64,000 nucleotides of DNA from Robbsia sp. KACC 23696 (GCF_039852015.1 NZ_CP156627.1:372001-436000); one strand, 5' to 3'. Positions 17,173 to 26,375 are shown, counted from the first letter of the stretch. Translations and numbers: made by a program. Notes: generated by a model not told the origin, from the sequence alone.

Positions 17173-17495
17173 CCGCTAGTACGCCGTCGCGCGGATTCCC
17201 CATCGCCGCGGATGCCTTGCCGCCGAGGTCGGCCGCCCGCTATACTTGCCCTTCTATCCCCGCCTATGGACAGGCCGGTTCGCACGAGTACCCACATCGT
17301 GCTGTCGCCTGTCCCGACGGTTTCGCCCGGCAACCTGCCCGTGGCGCGAATCGTCTCCGGTCATTTTTCCGGCCGCATACCAAAAATCGGCGGCCGTCCG
17401 CGCCCGGTGTCTCCCCTTTGTTCGTTGCATGAAGCGATGACTGTGGCGTCACTGTGTCGTGCCGACGCGCAGCCAAGATCGTTCAGGAGACATCG
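17173..17495. other. Intergenic region copC to MHS transporter
   Basis: The 323 bp has no supported gene. It carries the sigma70-like promoter at 17217-17246 and several short GC-rich inverted repeats. Confidence 0.6.
17217..17246 (+). promoter_or_regulatory. Sigma70-like promoter for MHS transporter
   Basis: TTGCCG, an 18-bp spacer and TATACT (17241-17246). Transcription would start about 17253 and leave a leader of roughly 240 bases. Confidence 0.45.
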
Positions 17496-18833
17496 ATGTC
17501 CACTTCCCCCGTTTCATCGCCCGGGACCGCTGCGCATGACGCCGCGCAAGCGTCGTCGAACACCGCGCCCCCGCAGCAACACGCGCGCGTGATATTCGCG
17601 AGTTTTATCGGCACGGCAATCGAGTTTTACGATTTCTATGTCTATGCCACGGCGGCCGCGCTCGTCATCGGCCCGGTGTTCTTTCCGCATGGATCGGCCA
17701 CGGCACAAGCGTTGTCAGCCTTCGTCACGTTCGGCATCGCATTTATCGCCCGGCCGATTGGTGCCTTCCTGTTCGGCCATTTCGGCGATCGCATCGGGCG
17801 CAAGTCCACGCTGGTCGCCTCGCTCCTCGTCATGGGCGTGTCGACGACGCTGATCGGGCTGGTTCCGGGCTACGACAGCATTGGCAGCCTCGCCCCTATC
17901 CTGCTTTGCCTGCTGCGCTTCGGCCAGGGCATCGGGCTGGGTGGCGAATGGGGTGGCGCCGCCTTGCTGGCCACGGAGAATGCGCCCGACGGCAAACGCG
18001 GTTGGTACGGTATGTTCCCGCAACTGGGGCCGTCGATCGGATTTCTGGCGTCCAATGGCTTGTTCTTCGCGCTCACGATGACCTTGAGCGATGCGCAATT
18101 CCGCAGTTGGGGCTGGCGCATTCCCTTCATCGTCAGCGCCGTGCTGGTCGCCCTGGGCTTGTATGTCCGTCTTAAAATTGCCGAGACGCCGGCGTTCCAG
18201 ACGGCGATCCAGCAGCATCGACGCGTGCGCATGCCGGTGGCAACCTTGCTTGGCCGCCATGCCTGGCCAATGGTGCTCGGTGCGCTCGCGATGGTCGTCT
18301 GCTACACGCTGTTTTACATTTCGACCGTGTTCTCGCTGTCGTTCGGTGTCGGCACCTTGCATCTGTCGCGCCAGACCTTTCTCGGCATGCTGTGCGTCGC
18401 GGTGCTATTCATGGCGCTGGCGACACCGTTGACTGCCTGGGCGAGCGATCGCTATGGCCGAAAGCCGGTCTTGATCGCCGGGACGCTGGCAGCGCTGCTC
18501 TCGGGATTCGCGATGGCGCCGCTGCTTGGCAGCGGTGAACTGCTGTCCGTGCAGCTGTTCCTGATCATTGAGCTGTTCTTGATGGGGGCAACGTTCGCAC
18601 CGATGGGCGCACTGTTGCCGGAACTATTTCCCACCGAAGTGCGCTACACCGGGGCCGGCGTCGCCTACAATCTGGGCGGCATTCTGGGCGCGTCGGTCGC
18701 GCCCTATATCGCACAGGTGCTTGTCTCGAAAGGCGGCCTGAGCTGGGTCGGCGGCTATGTCTCGGTCGCAGCGGCAATCAGCCTGATCGGCGTTCTGTGC
18801 ATGCGCGAGACACGGCACGATAGTCTGGAATGA
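17496..18833 (+). CDS. MHS-family major facilitator
   Basis: A 445-residue transporter with 12 predicted spans. The opening TM block reads GTAIEFYDFYVYATAAAL, and the loop GHFGDRIGRKSTL is the family's cytoplasmic signature. GQGIGLGGEWGGAALLATE follows, a sequence characteristic of shikimate/alpha-ketoglutarate/proline-betaine type MHS symporters. AGGAGA directly upstream fixes the ATG at 17496. No catabolic gene is next to it, so the substrate remains open. It shows the same family architecture as the transporter at 15201 but is clearly a different subgroup. Confidence 0.9.
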   Translation: MSTSPVSSPGTAAHDAAQASSNTAPPQQHARVIFASFIGTAIEFYDFYVYATAAALVIGPVFFPHGSATAQALSAFVTFGIAFIARPIGAFLFGHFGDRIGRKSTLVASLLVMGVSTTLIGLVPGYDSIGSLAPILLCLLRFGQGIGLGGEWGGAALLATENAPDGKRGWYGMFPQLGPSIGFLASNGLFFALTMTLSDAQFRSWGWRIPFIVSAVLVALGLYVRLKIAETPAFQTAIQQHRRVRMPVATLLGRHAWPMVLGALAMVVCYTLFYISTVFSLSFGVGTLHLSRQTFLGMLCVAVLFMALATPLTAWASDRYGRKPVLIAGTLAALLSGFAMAPLLGSGELLSVQLFLIIELFLMGATFAPMGALLPELFPTEVRYTGAGVAYNLGGILGASVAPYIAQVLVSKGGLSWVGGYVSVAAAISLIGVLCMRETRHDSLE

Positions 18834-18866
18834 AGCGTCCGAGCCTTGCCATGTGACATGGCCGCG

Positions 18867-19259
18867 CTAAGCGCGCAGCGACTGCAGCTGCGCCTCCAAA
18901 GCGGCTTTGTCGATCACGGACCAGACCTCTTCGATCTTCCCGGCGGAAAATCGATAGAACACGTTTTCGTGAAAGACGACATGCCGACCGTTCACCGCGA
19001 CGCCGAGGAACTCGGCTTTCGGATGACAGTCGAAATGCAGCCTGCTCGCGACGCTCGACGTATCCACCACCAAAAAATCGATGCGAAACTGTAAATCCGG
19101 GATATCGCGATAATCGCCGACAAGCATTTCGCGATAACCGGAGAGACCGAGTTGCCTGCCATTGTGGATGACGCCATCCGCCACGTAACGGCCCAGTTCA
19201 TCCAGGTCGCGGGCGTTCAGGCACGCGATATACGCCTCATATGTCTCGGCAAGACTCAT
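18867..19259 (-). CDS. SnoaL-like / NTF2-superfamily protein (putative ester cyclase)
   Basis: A 130-residue alpha+beta-barrel protein of the SnoaL-like type. It starts MSLAETYEAYIACLNARDLDELGRY, a typical NTF2-like first helix pair. It continues with HNGRQLGLSGYREML and FHENVFYRFSAGKIEEVWSVID, the closing strand of the barrel. Family members range from polyketide cyclases to proteins of unknown role, and residue choice does not define a substrate here. The ATG at 19259 follows GCGGAGC. It stands alone between the convergent MHS gene and a terminator on its own strand. Confidence 0.8.
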   Translation of the reverse strand: MSLAETYEAYIACLNARDLDELGRYVADGVIHNGRQLGLSGYREMLVGDYRDIPDLQFRIDFLVVDTSSVASRLHFDCHPKAEFLGVAVNGRHVVFHENVFYRFSAGKIEEVWSVIDKAALEAQLQSLRA

Positions 19260-19389
19260 GCATCGGCTCCGCTTGGTTGAAGGTTCGGCGCCCGTTCTTG
19301 CTCTTTGCACCGCACGCACACCGTACCGCGTGTTTCAGCTTACCGTGAATCCGATCGAAGGCAAGCGGCGTTGCGCAAGTAGAAAGCGC

Positions 19390-19424
19390 AAAAAAAACTG
19401 CGAACCGTCAAAGACAGTTCGCAG
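19390..19424 (-). terminator. Rho-independent terminator of the small lipoprotein gene
   Basis: On the minus strand CTGCGAACTGTC and GACGGTTCGCAG form a 12-bp stem with one mismatch and a 3-base loop, followed by eight T. It ends the transcript of the lipoprotein gene 110 bp upstream. Confidence 0.8.
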
Positions 19425-19534
19425 CAGAGGGGCCCTACCACGCTCACACAAATCGGTCAGTGCTAAAAATCTGTCAGTGCTAATCCAGTATCGCGTGCGG
19501 CATGGCATGTGCCGGCGCACGCCGCATTGTTCGA

Positions 19535-19681
19535 TCAGCGGTAATAATCATATCGCGGATGATGGTAATAACCACCACCGCCACCACCATAATAGCCTGG
19601 ACCGCCCGGGACGACGATACACCCGCCTAACAGGCCCGCCACAGCGGCTCCTGCCGCAATTATCAAAGTCCACCGTTTCAC
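19535..19681 (-). CDS. Small Gly/Tyr-rich lipoprotein
   Basis: A 48-residue ORF begun by GTG with a textbook ribosome site (AAGGAGG, 4 bases upstream). An ATG that overlaps out of frame stops at once. The N-terminus is a lipoprotein signal, KRWTLIIAAGAAVAGLLGGC, with the lipid-anchored Cys at residue 21. The mature part is only 28 residues and is dominated by Gly, Tyr, His and Pro. Such tiny lipoproteins are often missed by annotation. A terminator lies downstream, supporting a monocistronic gene. The function is unknown; an envelope role is inferred from the anchor only. Confidence 0.7.
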   Translation of the reverse strand: MKRWTLIIAAGAAVAGLLGGCIVVPGGPGYYGGGGGGYYHHPRYDYYR

Positions 19682-20217
19682 ATTGCCTCCTTGGAACTGA
19701 TCCGGTACAGAGCCCGGATCCTTGACCAATCGATGTGCACCTTTGCATCTCGATTTGTCCTTTCCGGTTGCTTCCATTGAACCCGAATAAGCTGTACCCG
19801 TCCGTAGCAATGTGTAAGTTTCGGTACAGTGCGCGCCGCGGCGCGGCGGCATACACGCCCTTGTCGCCACGGAGAATGCACGCTGCAATAGGCTGTTTTT
19901 CCTCATTAATGTGCACGGTCCGTACAGCGCTCATAGGCACCCTGCTTTCCTCGCTCAAGCGAAACGTAATATACAGAAAGATAGGTTTCCAACGCCTCGA
20001 TCAACGGTAACAACTTGGACAGAACGGCACGCAGACGTCTCACTGCATGGCCAAATCGTGCGACGTCATGGGCGGGATAGGAACTCTTTTTGAGATCCGT
20101 TACTCAGTCATTTTGTGCAGACCATCCGATCCAGGCCTGCGCGATTTCCGGCAGTGCCGCCAGAAGATCGCAAGGGCAGATCGATTCGCGTATTGGCAGC
20201 GGAATACGAGGCGTGCA
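19682..20217. other. Intergenic region at the left edge of the AT-richer island
   Basis: The 536 bp contains the lipoprotein promoter side and the leader of the cysteine-protease-like gene. Base composition falls toward the right. Only short unsupported ORFs were seen. Confidence 0.5.
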
Positions 20218-21261
20218 ATGAGTATCCAAACGTTAAGCCACACGCTACAAAGCGTTGCGGCGGGTGAGGTATCCGGGGAAAAGCTCACGGATCCCATCAG
20301 TTCGACACTCGCGAAAGTGCTGAACATTCTGAGCTTGGGCATCTACGGCGCCTATTTGACGAGCGGTGCGGCGGAGATGGAAAACGATCTTCTGGATATT
20401 GGAAAAGCCTTGATGAAGTGGGACCCGGATACCCCTGACATTCCCGTTCAGATGCGGATTGGCGAGCAACGCTATGAGCTTTCCAACACGCCCCATGGCG
20501 GCATCTCTCTGCTCGATCGCGACAGTGGTGTCTCCCGGGAGATAGAGGGCGTCACGATCGAATCGCTTCGCGATATGGTTTTTTCCGATTTGATGAATCA
20601 GCCGGATTTTTCGAGAGCGATGGAACACAGAATTTTTCAGGATTCGACGACGTATGTCGATATCGTCGGGCTGAAGCAGGAACGCGCGAATGCATGCGGT
20701 GAGGCCAGCAGAAATATGATCCTTGCCTACCACGGCAAAGACTATGCGCCGGCCACGAACGATCGATTTATTTTCGAGGGGTCGGATGCGGACGTGGTGT
20801 TCAAGCCTCTTGAAAATGCCAACCTTTCCCCTAAAGGATTGGAGTGCCACACGCGCGGCGCCTACACGAGCGAGGAAATCAGAGAAGGCTTGAAATCCGG
20901 GCCATTGCTTTGCAACCTGGTCGGCCATTTCGTCGTCGTGTACGGTGTGAACGTGATGCTCGATCGGGTCCAGATTTTCTGCCCTTTGCTCGGCGCGCGG
21001 AGCGCCAGCCTGAAGGACTTTAATGCACACCTGGATTGGGCGGATTACCCTGAAGATCCTATTAGCCCTGGTAACACTATCGACCTCGGTGATGCTCCAC
21101 TTACATACATCCCCCTCACAAGCTCCCAGGATGCCGCGGCGTTAATATTTGGAAAGAGTACTGAACCCGATTTCTCATCAAGTGTCATCGATAAAATGGG
21201 CGTTGCAATATTGAGGGCTGGCTTTGGTATAAAAGATAGCTGGTTGAAGTCGCCGGATTGA
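20218..21261 (+). CDS. Unknown protein with papain-like cysteine protease features
   Basis: A 347-residue protein of no recognised family. Residues 154-166 read QERANACGEASRN: Gln154 lies six residues before Cys160, as in papain (Gln19/Cys25). Further on, GPLLCNLVGHFVVVYGV places a His (His237) in the usual strand. The expected Asp/Asn after it is unclear, because FCPLLG has Cys255 where related C39/C70-like proteins have Asp-Pro. The N-terminal 60 residues are Ser/Thr-rich and contain one hydrophobic stretch (35-50). ATG 20218 has a GAGG ribosome site. Codon usage and lower GC than neighbours suggest acquisition. It could be a secreted effector or toxin protease; this is inference. Confidence 0.55.
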   Translation: MSIQTLSHTLQSVAAGEVSGEKLTDPISSTLAKVLNILSLGIYGAYLTSGAAEMENDLLDIGKALMKWDPDTPDIPVQMRIGEQRYELSNTPHGGISLLDRDSGVSREIEGVTIESLRDMVFSDLMNQPDFSRAMEHRIFQDSTTYVDIVGLKQERANACGEASRNMILAYHGKDYAPATNDRFIFEGSDADVVFKPLENANLSPKGLECHTRGAYTSEEIREGLKSGPLLCNLVGHFVVVYGVNVMLDRVQIFCPLLGARSASLKDFNAHLDWADYPEDPISPGNTIDLGDAPLTYIPLTSSQDAAALIFGKSTEPDFSSSVIDKMGVAILRAGFGIKDSWLKSPD

Positions 21262-21432
21262 AACATGCAGGTTTCGCGCCCGCTCGATGACGGAAACAAT
21301 TTCTACGTCTAAGCAATTCGACCATATTGCGTCAGGGACTTCGTATCCATGTCATCGCTTCGCAATCTGCAACGTCACATCGCACGCTCGATTGAGTGGG
21401 TCTCATATTGCTCGATATAGTGGATCACGGAA

Positions 21433-21455
21433 GTCCGTCGAACCCATTGACGGAC
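21433..21455 (+). promoter_or_regulatory. Stem-loop 1 upstream of the 515-residue orphan
   Basis: GTCCGTC, a 9-base loop and GACGGAC give perfect 7-bp arms. It lies 20 bp before a second, longer stem-loop. Confidence 0.5.
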
Positions 21456-21474
21456 CGTGCAGATGCGCGTGGGC

Positions 21475-21507
21475 GCATGTCTGGACACCCCGATCGTCCA
21501 GACATGC
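21475..21507 (+). promoter_or_regulatory. Stem-loop 2 upstream of the 515-residue orphan
   Basis: GCATGTCTGGAC, loop ACCCCGATC, then GTCCAGACATGC: perfect 12-bp arms ending 63 bp before the ATG. No T-run follows, so it is not a simple terminator. Confidence 0.6.
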
Positions 21508-21570
21508 CTTCACTGCCTGATCCATTGCACGCTTTTGCGCAATCAACTCAGGGAATCTCGAGGACAAGCG

Positions 21571-23118
21571 ATGCAAGCAGCAAGCAACCCTATGACGTTC
21601 GCCGAATTTATCGAACTTCTCCCCATGGCTTTCGGCGAAGAAAATACGCTTCCCTTTGAGCAAGATCTGTTAAGCGCGATCGACAAGCGTGGAAATGCAG
21701 GCTACACGACGCACGATGGACTGTATATCTTACTTAGGAAAGGCCATCCGGAAGCGCGCCGTGTCGTAGAGCTGACGTCTCGGATCACGAATGTTCGTAT
21801 GCGCGCCAAAACCAACACGTTTCCACACCTACAATACGGGATGACCACGAGCCGCTTATCGGCTGGTAACGATGTATCGGACACTATCAGCATACATCGG
21901 CAAGTATCACTTTTCGATCTTACGCCGGCCCGCGTAGAAAGTGAGATCGCACATTTCTGCAAGAGCTGCTTTTGCGCGCTGACCATGTTGAAATACAATG
22001 CCCAGATAGATGGTGGCAATGAGAAAGCGCTACGCATCTCGATGTTGCGAGGCCACCGTAGTTTGAATCAGGAAACGCACTGGGCAAGTTTGGCGGCAAT
22101 ACCTTCATCTTCGGTGCAAACGCACCGCACGCAGCCCTCGGAAACGAAAAAAACGGTGCCGTGGGTCAAGCCGGACGAGACGCTATTGGGTTATATATTT
22201 ACGCCGAACCGAAAGCCGCCACCAATCGACGTCTACCCTCCGTCGGCAAAATGGCTCGAACTATCCCACTGCGTCCAGTCCGAAAGCAACACCGGTTCTC
22301 TGGAACACGTGAAGGATTGGCGTGCATTGCAAAGGACGATTCCTCACTTTTTCGGTGAGACGCTCGACACCATCTCGCATGGGCAAGAATTCTATGTAAT
22401 CGAGAAAACCAAGGCATTGTGGCATCGAACGCTCAAAGGCATTGACCTCTACTTCACAGCGAACCCATGTGACGACGGCGACACCGATGTCGCGATCTCT
22501 GCACGAATCAAGACCCTCGTCACAAATCCGGCCGGTGCCACATACATTGCGAGATACATCAATGTCTACAATACCTCACCTTACCTGGGCACCTTATCTC
22601 TCGACACCGACTCGACGGTGACGCTATGGTGCGCAATGAATCTCGAATCATCGCAGCGCGGAGAGGTCCAACGGACACTTAAAGAAATAGCCGCAGCCAT
22701 CTCGGACATCGACGCAAAAGTAACCTCGATGACCAACTATTTCGAAATGCCCTACTGTTCTTATATTGCTGTAAGCAAGTTATCGAATCCATCGAACATC
22801 AATAGACGGAACGAACCGTCCTTTAAAGAGTGTCTACTGACCGCGCTGGGTGACTTCGGGGAAAACGGAGAGTTCGCTGGCCTGAGCAGAGATGCAATCG
22901 AGACCATTGATATCAAAACGCTCAGCTCCGCTGCATTGCGGGACATCTGCCTGAACCGTCTGACACGCTTCGATGCCGTGGACGAGCGCCGTGATCGTGC
23001 TGGGCACATACCGCTGTTGATCATTAAGACCGACAATTGGATCAATTCCCACGAGCGAAAAGGAAGCCAAGCGCTTCAACCCGCCAACCCAACGAAGACG
23101 GGCTCCGAATTGATATAG
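21571..23118 (+). CDS. Orphan protein of unknown function (515 residues)
   Basis: A soluble-looking 515-residue protein with no signal peptide or membrane span. I recognise no family. The N-terminal part starts MTFAEFIELLPMAFGEENTL. A stretch around residues 325-380 (ARYINVYNTSPYLGTLSLD, then a helix RGEVQRTLKEIAAAISDID) has the strand-strand-helix pattern of YbjN or secretion-chaperone-like folds, but this is only a visual resemblance. The start ATG is preceded by GAGGAC; longer readings would run through the two stem-loops. Composition is as AT-rich as the preceding gene, so the two may have arrived together. It converges on a chemoreceptor gene. Confidence 0.6.
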   Translation: MQAASNPMTFAEFIELLPMAFGEENTLPFEQDLLSAIDKRGNAGYTTHDGLYILLRKGHPEARRVVELTSRITNVRMRAKTNTFPHLQYGMTTSRLSAGNDVSDTISIHRQVSLFDLTPARVESEIAHFCKSCFCALTMLKYNAQIDGGNEKALRISMLRGHRSLNQETHWASLAAIPSSSVQTHRTQPSETKKTVPWVKPDETLLGYIFTPNRKPPPIDVYPPSAKWLELSHCVQSESNTGSLEHVKDWRALQRTIPHFFGETLDTISHGQEFYVIEKTKALWHRTLKGIDLYFTANPCDDGDTDVAISARIKTLVTNPAGATYIARYINVYNTSPYLGTLSLDTDSTVTLWCAMNLESSQRGEVQRTLKEIAAAISDIDAKVTSMTNYFEMPYCSYIAVSKLSNPSNINRRNEPSFKECLLTALGDFGENGEFAGLSRDAIETIDIKTLSSAALRDICLNRLTRFDAVDERRDRAGHIPLLIIKTDNWINSHERKGSQALQPANPTKTGSELI

Positions 23119-23161
23119 TGTAAACGAAGAAGGAATCGCCGCCCCGTTCGCCCTAGCTGCA

Positions 23162-24709
23162 TTAAACACGGAATACCGACACCGCGCCGCTCAACCGTGC
23201 CGTCTGATCATCCAGCGATTGCGCCGCGGCGGCCGCTTCTTCCACCAGTGCCGCGTTGGACTGCGTCACGCTATCGAGTTGCCGCAAGGCCTTGCTGATC
23301 TCGTTGATCCCTTGCGTCTGGTGCGACGATGCCTCGGCGATATCGCTCATGATCTTCGTTACCGCATCGACCGAACGTAACGCGTCGGTCATTGTCGTGC
23401 CGCAACGCTCGACCAGTTGCGATCCTGTCTCGATGCGCGCCGTCGAGGCATCCAGCAAGGTCTTGATCTCCTTCGCCGCACTCGCGCTGCGTTGTGCCAG
23501 CAGACGCACCTCGCCGGCGACAACGGCAAAGCCGCGACCGCCCTCGCCGGCACGTGCTGCTTCCACCGCTGCATTCAAGGCGAGGATATTCGTCTGAAAC
23601 GCGATGCCGTCGATCACGCTGGTAATCTCGGCAATCTTGTGCGAACTCTCGCTGATGCCCCGCATCGTCGTCACGACCTCGCCCACCGCACTCCCGCCGC
23701 GCACGGCCGCTTCGGAAGCGGTGTTGGCCAAGGCCGCGCCGCGAACCGCGTTCTCGGCGTTCCGATCGACGGTGCTGACAAGCTCGTCAAGGCTGGAAGT
23801 GGTCTGCTGCAGTGCCGCGGCCTGCTCCTCGGTTCGCACGGAAAGATCATGATTGCCGGACGCGATCTCCTTCGACGCCACCGTGATGGACTCCGTCGAA
23901 TGCTTGATGTCGCCAATCGCGCGCGACAACTGCGTGCGCATTTCCTTCAAAGAGAACATCAGACTGCTGCGATCCTCGGCATGCGTCTTGATATCGGCAC
24001 TCAAATCGCCTTGGGCAATGCCGAGCGCGACTGCTGCCGCCTCGGTCGGCTCTCCGCCAACGGAGCCATAGACATCGGCCGAGACGCGCCACGCCACCGC
24101 TCCGACGACCAGCGCCAGCACGAGCAACATCCCACCGGACTTGGCCAGACCGACATAAAAGTCCGCGTTGATGTCATCGAAATATTCCCCGGCGATAAAG
24201 TCCATCTGCCAAGGTGCGAAACGGGCGACATAGCCGATCTTCGGGCTGGCGTTCTTCTCACCGGGCTTCGGCCACCAATATTCGATATAGCCGCGGCCCT
24301 CCGATGTCGCCCCGGCCGCTGCGATGGCTTGATACAAATAAAGCCCACGCGCGTCCTGGAAACCGGACATGTCTTTTCCGTTGATCTTCGGGCTCAGCGG
24401 ATTGTCGATAACGATCGACTTGCTCGTCAGGCTGGTGATATACCCGCTCGCGCCATACCGCTGCGCGCCGATGGCGGCGATCGCGCGGGCCTTGGCTTCG
24501 GCGTCGGGCAATCGGCCGGCGCTCGCTTCATCCGCGTAGAACTTGCAAATGCTGACAGCCGTATCGATCACGTGGGCCAAATCGAGCTTCCGGGCAGCCA
24601 ATTGGCTATCCCGCAATTGGAACGCACTGATGCACGCTTGCAGCGTCAGCGCGAGACAGCAGATTAGCAAGGGAAGCAGGAGCTTCTTGCGCAGGGTCAA
24701 GGAACGCAT
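23162..24709 (-). CDS. Methyl-accepting chemotaxis protein with single Cache sensor
   Basis: A 515-residue chemoreceptor. TM1 (residues 8-27) is followed by a periplasmic sCache_2-like domain (34-185) with the typical YGASGYI and [11 protein letters not shown] segments, then TM2 (190-212). A HAMP-like linker and the signalling hairpin [20 protein letters not shown] follow. This type of sensor often binds small carboxylic acids such as pyruvate, acetate or propionate. The C-terminus ends FRV without a CheR pentapeptide. Its start is preceded by GAGGC, and a sigma28-like promoter with a 9-bp inverted repeat lies upstream. Confidence 0.93.
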   Translation of the reverse strand: MRSLTLRKKLLLPLLICCLALTLQACISAFQLRDSQLAARKLDLAHVIDTAVSICKFYADEASAGRLPDAEAKARAIAAIGAQRYGASGYITSLTSKSIVIDNPLSPKINGKDMSGFQDARGLYLYQAIAAAGATSEGRGYIEYWWPKPGEKNASPKIGYVARFAPWQMDFIAGEYFDDINADFYVGLAKSGGMLLVLALVVGAVAWRVSADVYGSVGGEPTEAAAVALGIAQGDLSADIKTHAEDRSSLMFSLKEMRTQLSRAIGDIKHSTESITVASKEIASGNHDLSVRTEEQAAALQQTTSSLDELVSTVDRNAENAVRGAALANTASEAAVRGGSAVGEVVTTMRGISESSHKIAEITSVIDGIAFQTNILALNAAVEAARAGEGGRGFAVVAGEVRLLAQRSASAAKEIKTLLDASTARIETGSQLVERCGTTMTDALRSVDAVTKIMSDIAEASSHQTQGINEISKALRQLDSVTQSNAALVEEAAAAAQSLDDQTARLSGAVSVFRV

Positions 24710-24824
24710 GGGGGAGCCTCGTATCGGAAATCGTATTTGCCCGTTTGCCGCCCGGCACGGCGATGGCTTTTTTTAAGACGTCAATCGCGTTGCACGCCTC
24801 ACGCAGGGAGTCGGGTCCAAGCTT

Positions 24825-24852
24825 ATAACGGCCGATTAAAGTCTGGACTTTA
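24825..24852 (-). promoter_or_regulatory. Sigma28 (FliA)-like promoter of chemoreceptor
   Basis: On the minus strand TAAAGTCC, 12 bases and GCCGTTAT. The E. coli consensus is TAAAGTTT-N11-GCCGATAA, so the spacer is one base long. The -35 side is embedded in a perfect inverted repeat (ATTAAAGTC-CA-GACTTTAAT, 24835-24854). Confidence 0.4.
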
Positions 24853-25035
24853 ATTAATTCGCTAAAATATTCAAAACACCGAATGATTATCTTAATAAAC
24901 GAAACGCAACAATCCATAAAACAAAATGTCGCGTATAAAAAATTTTTATACCTTGCGACTTAATGTGTCAGGCAACGCCGATAGGGGATGCGGACAACAG
25001 GCTTCGACGACCGTCGGTCGACAGCGACGCGCAAA

Positions 25036-25069
25036 GAAAAGGCCGCTCTGAATAGCATCCAGAGCGGCC
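25036..25069 (-). terminator. Rho-independent terminator of ACS transporter gene
   Basis: GGCCGCTCTG and CAGAGCGGCC form a perfect 10-bp stem with a 9-base loop. On the minus strand it is followed by TTTTCTTT, 50 bp beyond the transporter stop. Confidence 0.8.
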
Positions 25070-25118
25070 ATCTGCCGAAACGGTACAACACGCGATCGAC
25101 GATCGCCGCGTGTTCAGC

Positions 25119-26375
25119 TCAGGCGCGGACAGGGGCAGCCGCGATACCAACCGGCCGACGACGCGTCGAGATCCAACCCGATGCCAGCAACGCAACGCCA
25201 CCCACAATGACGATGCCGCCCAACACGGTAAAGCCCAGCATATAGCTGCCGCTCTGCTTATACAGCAGCGCCACCAGGAAGCCGGCAATTGTGCCGCCAC
25301 CGCCCGCGCCGAGTCCATTCATGATCCCGGATGCGGCGCCCACGGCGGACGGCTTCACCGTCAGTTGCAGAATGGACCAGATATTCGGCGTATAGCTGCT
25401 CGCGTAATACCCTAGCGCAATCGTGATCAATACCAACTTCGCATACCCGCTCGTCAATTGCGGCAGGAACAGGAGCATGACACCGGGGATCAGCAAACCG
25501 AGACCCGCGATCAGCACGCGTTTGTTCGTGCGGTCACTGATCATCGACATCGGGATGGCCAACAACACCGCAGCCAGGAAAGGCAGCGAGCTTGCCAGTG
25601 CCTGCGCACCGCCACTGAAACCGATCGATTTCACCGCCATCGGGACCCACAGCGTAATGCCCCAGAAAAGCATGCCGTTCGTGACGTAGCTGAACACCAA
25701 CAGCACATAGGCGAAGCCGCCAAGCGCGGAAAAAGTCAAAGGCTCGCTGACCGTTACTTCGGCATGACGCTCGGCAAATGGCGCCTCGCTACGCGGGCGC
25801 AATAATTTGAGATAGAGCGGCACGATAAAGACGAGGCCGATACCGCCCGTCAGAAAGAACAGCGTGCGCCAGCCGAAGGCATTGTAGATCGGCGTCAGCA
25901 ACATGAAGCCGGTGGCGAGTGCGATGAACTGTCCGTAGTATTGAATCACCGAGTTCGCTTTGGTCAATTCGCTCGGCGCAAACCAATCCTTCGCGAAACG
26001 CGACATCTGCGGCCAGTAAACCCCTTCCGCTGCGCCCAGGATGAATCGACAGATCAACATCAGCGTCACGCCGGTTGCAAAACCGGCGATCACGGTCGCC
26101 GCGGACCACACGACGAAACTGACGATCACCACCGTCTTCGGTTCCATCTTCCGCGTCGCCAAACCGCCGATGATATTGGCGAACGCATAGCCGATCAGAA
26201 AGATCGTCAGCACCCATCCCGACACGACGGCGAAATGCGGACCGGCAAAGCCCAGATCCTCCGATACCGACGGCAGCGCGACCGAGAGATTGGTGCGATC
26301 GAGATAGGCGATGAACAACCCGGTCATCAGCGCGCCGCCGATACGCCACCATCGGCTCTGTGCGGAAGCTTCCAT
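25119..26375 (-). CDS. ACS-family major facilitator
   Basis: A 418-residue transporter with 12 spans of the anion:cation symporter family, whose members carry hexuronates, glucarate, phthalate, tartrate or pantothenate-like acids. The family pattern is visible as FIAYLDRTNLSVALPSVSEDLG in the first span and loop, and as GAAEGVYWPQMSRFAKDWF in the fourth. Another 11 codons lie upstream, but GGAGA before ATG 26375 fits better. A perfect GTGTGGC/GCCACAC hairpin (26386-26402) sits just before the ribosome site and may affect translation. No catabolic gene is directly linked, and it has its own terminator. Confidence 0.9.
   Translation of the reverse strand: MEASAQSRWWRIGGALMTGLFIAYLDRTNLSVALPSVSEDLGFAGPHFAVVSGWVLTIFLIGYAFANIIGGLATRKMEPKTVVIVSFVVWSAATVIAGFATGVTLMLICRFILGAAEGVYWPQMSRFAKDWFAPSELTKANSVIQYYGQFIALATGFMLLTPIYNAFGWRTLFFLTGGIGLVFIVPLYLKLLRPRSEAPFAERHAEVTVSEPLTFSALGGFAYVLLVFSYVTNGMLFWGITLWVPMAVKSIGFSGGAQALASSLPFLAAVLLAIPMSMISDRTNKRVLIAGLGLLIPGVMLLFLPQLTSGYAKLVLITIALGYYASSYTPNIWSILQLTVKPSAVGAASGIMNGLGAGGGGTIAGFLVALLYKQSGSYMLGFTVLGGIVIVGGVALLASGWISTRRRPVGIAAAPVRA

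Larger units (their letters stand above)
21262..21570. other. Intergenic leader region with two stem-loops
   Basis: The 309 bp between the two island genes has no supported ORF. It holds the two perfect inverted repeats listed separately. Confidence 0.6.
24710..25118. other. Intergenic region with chemoreceptor promoter and transporter terminator
   Basis: The 409 bp is AT-rich between 24820 and 24960. It holds the sigma28-like promoter of the chemoreceptor and the terminator of the ACS transporter. No gene is seen. Confidence 0.6.

Noticed and set aside
21340-21362. TTCG-N15-TTCG resembling a plant-inducible promoter (hrpII/PIP) box before the orphan gene
   Set aside because: The Ralstonia hrpII box needs TTCG-N16-TTCG (PIP: TTCGC-N15-TTCGC). 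Here the spacing is one base short, and no box precedes the protease-like gene.
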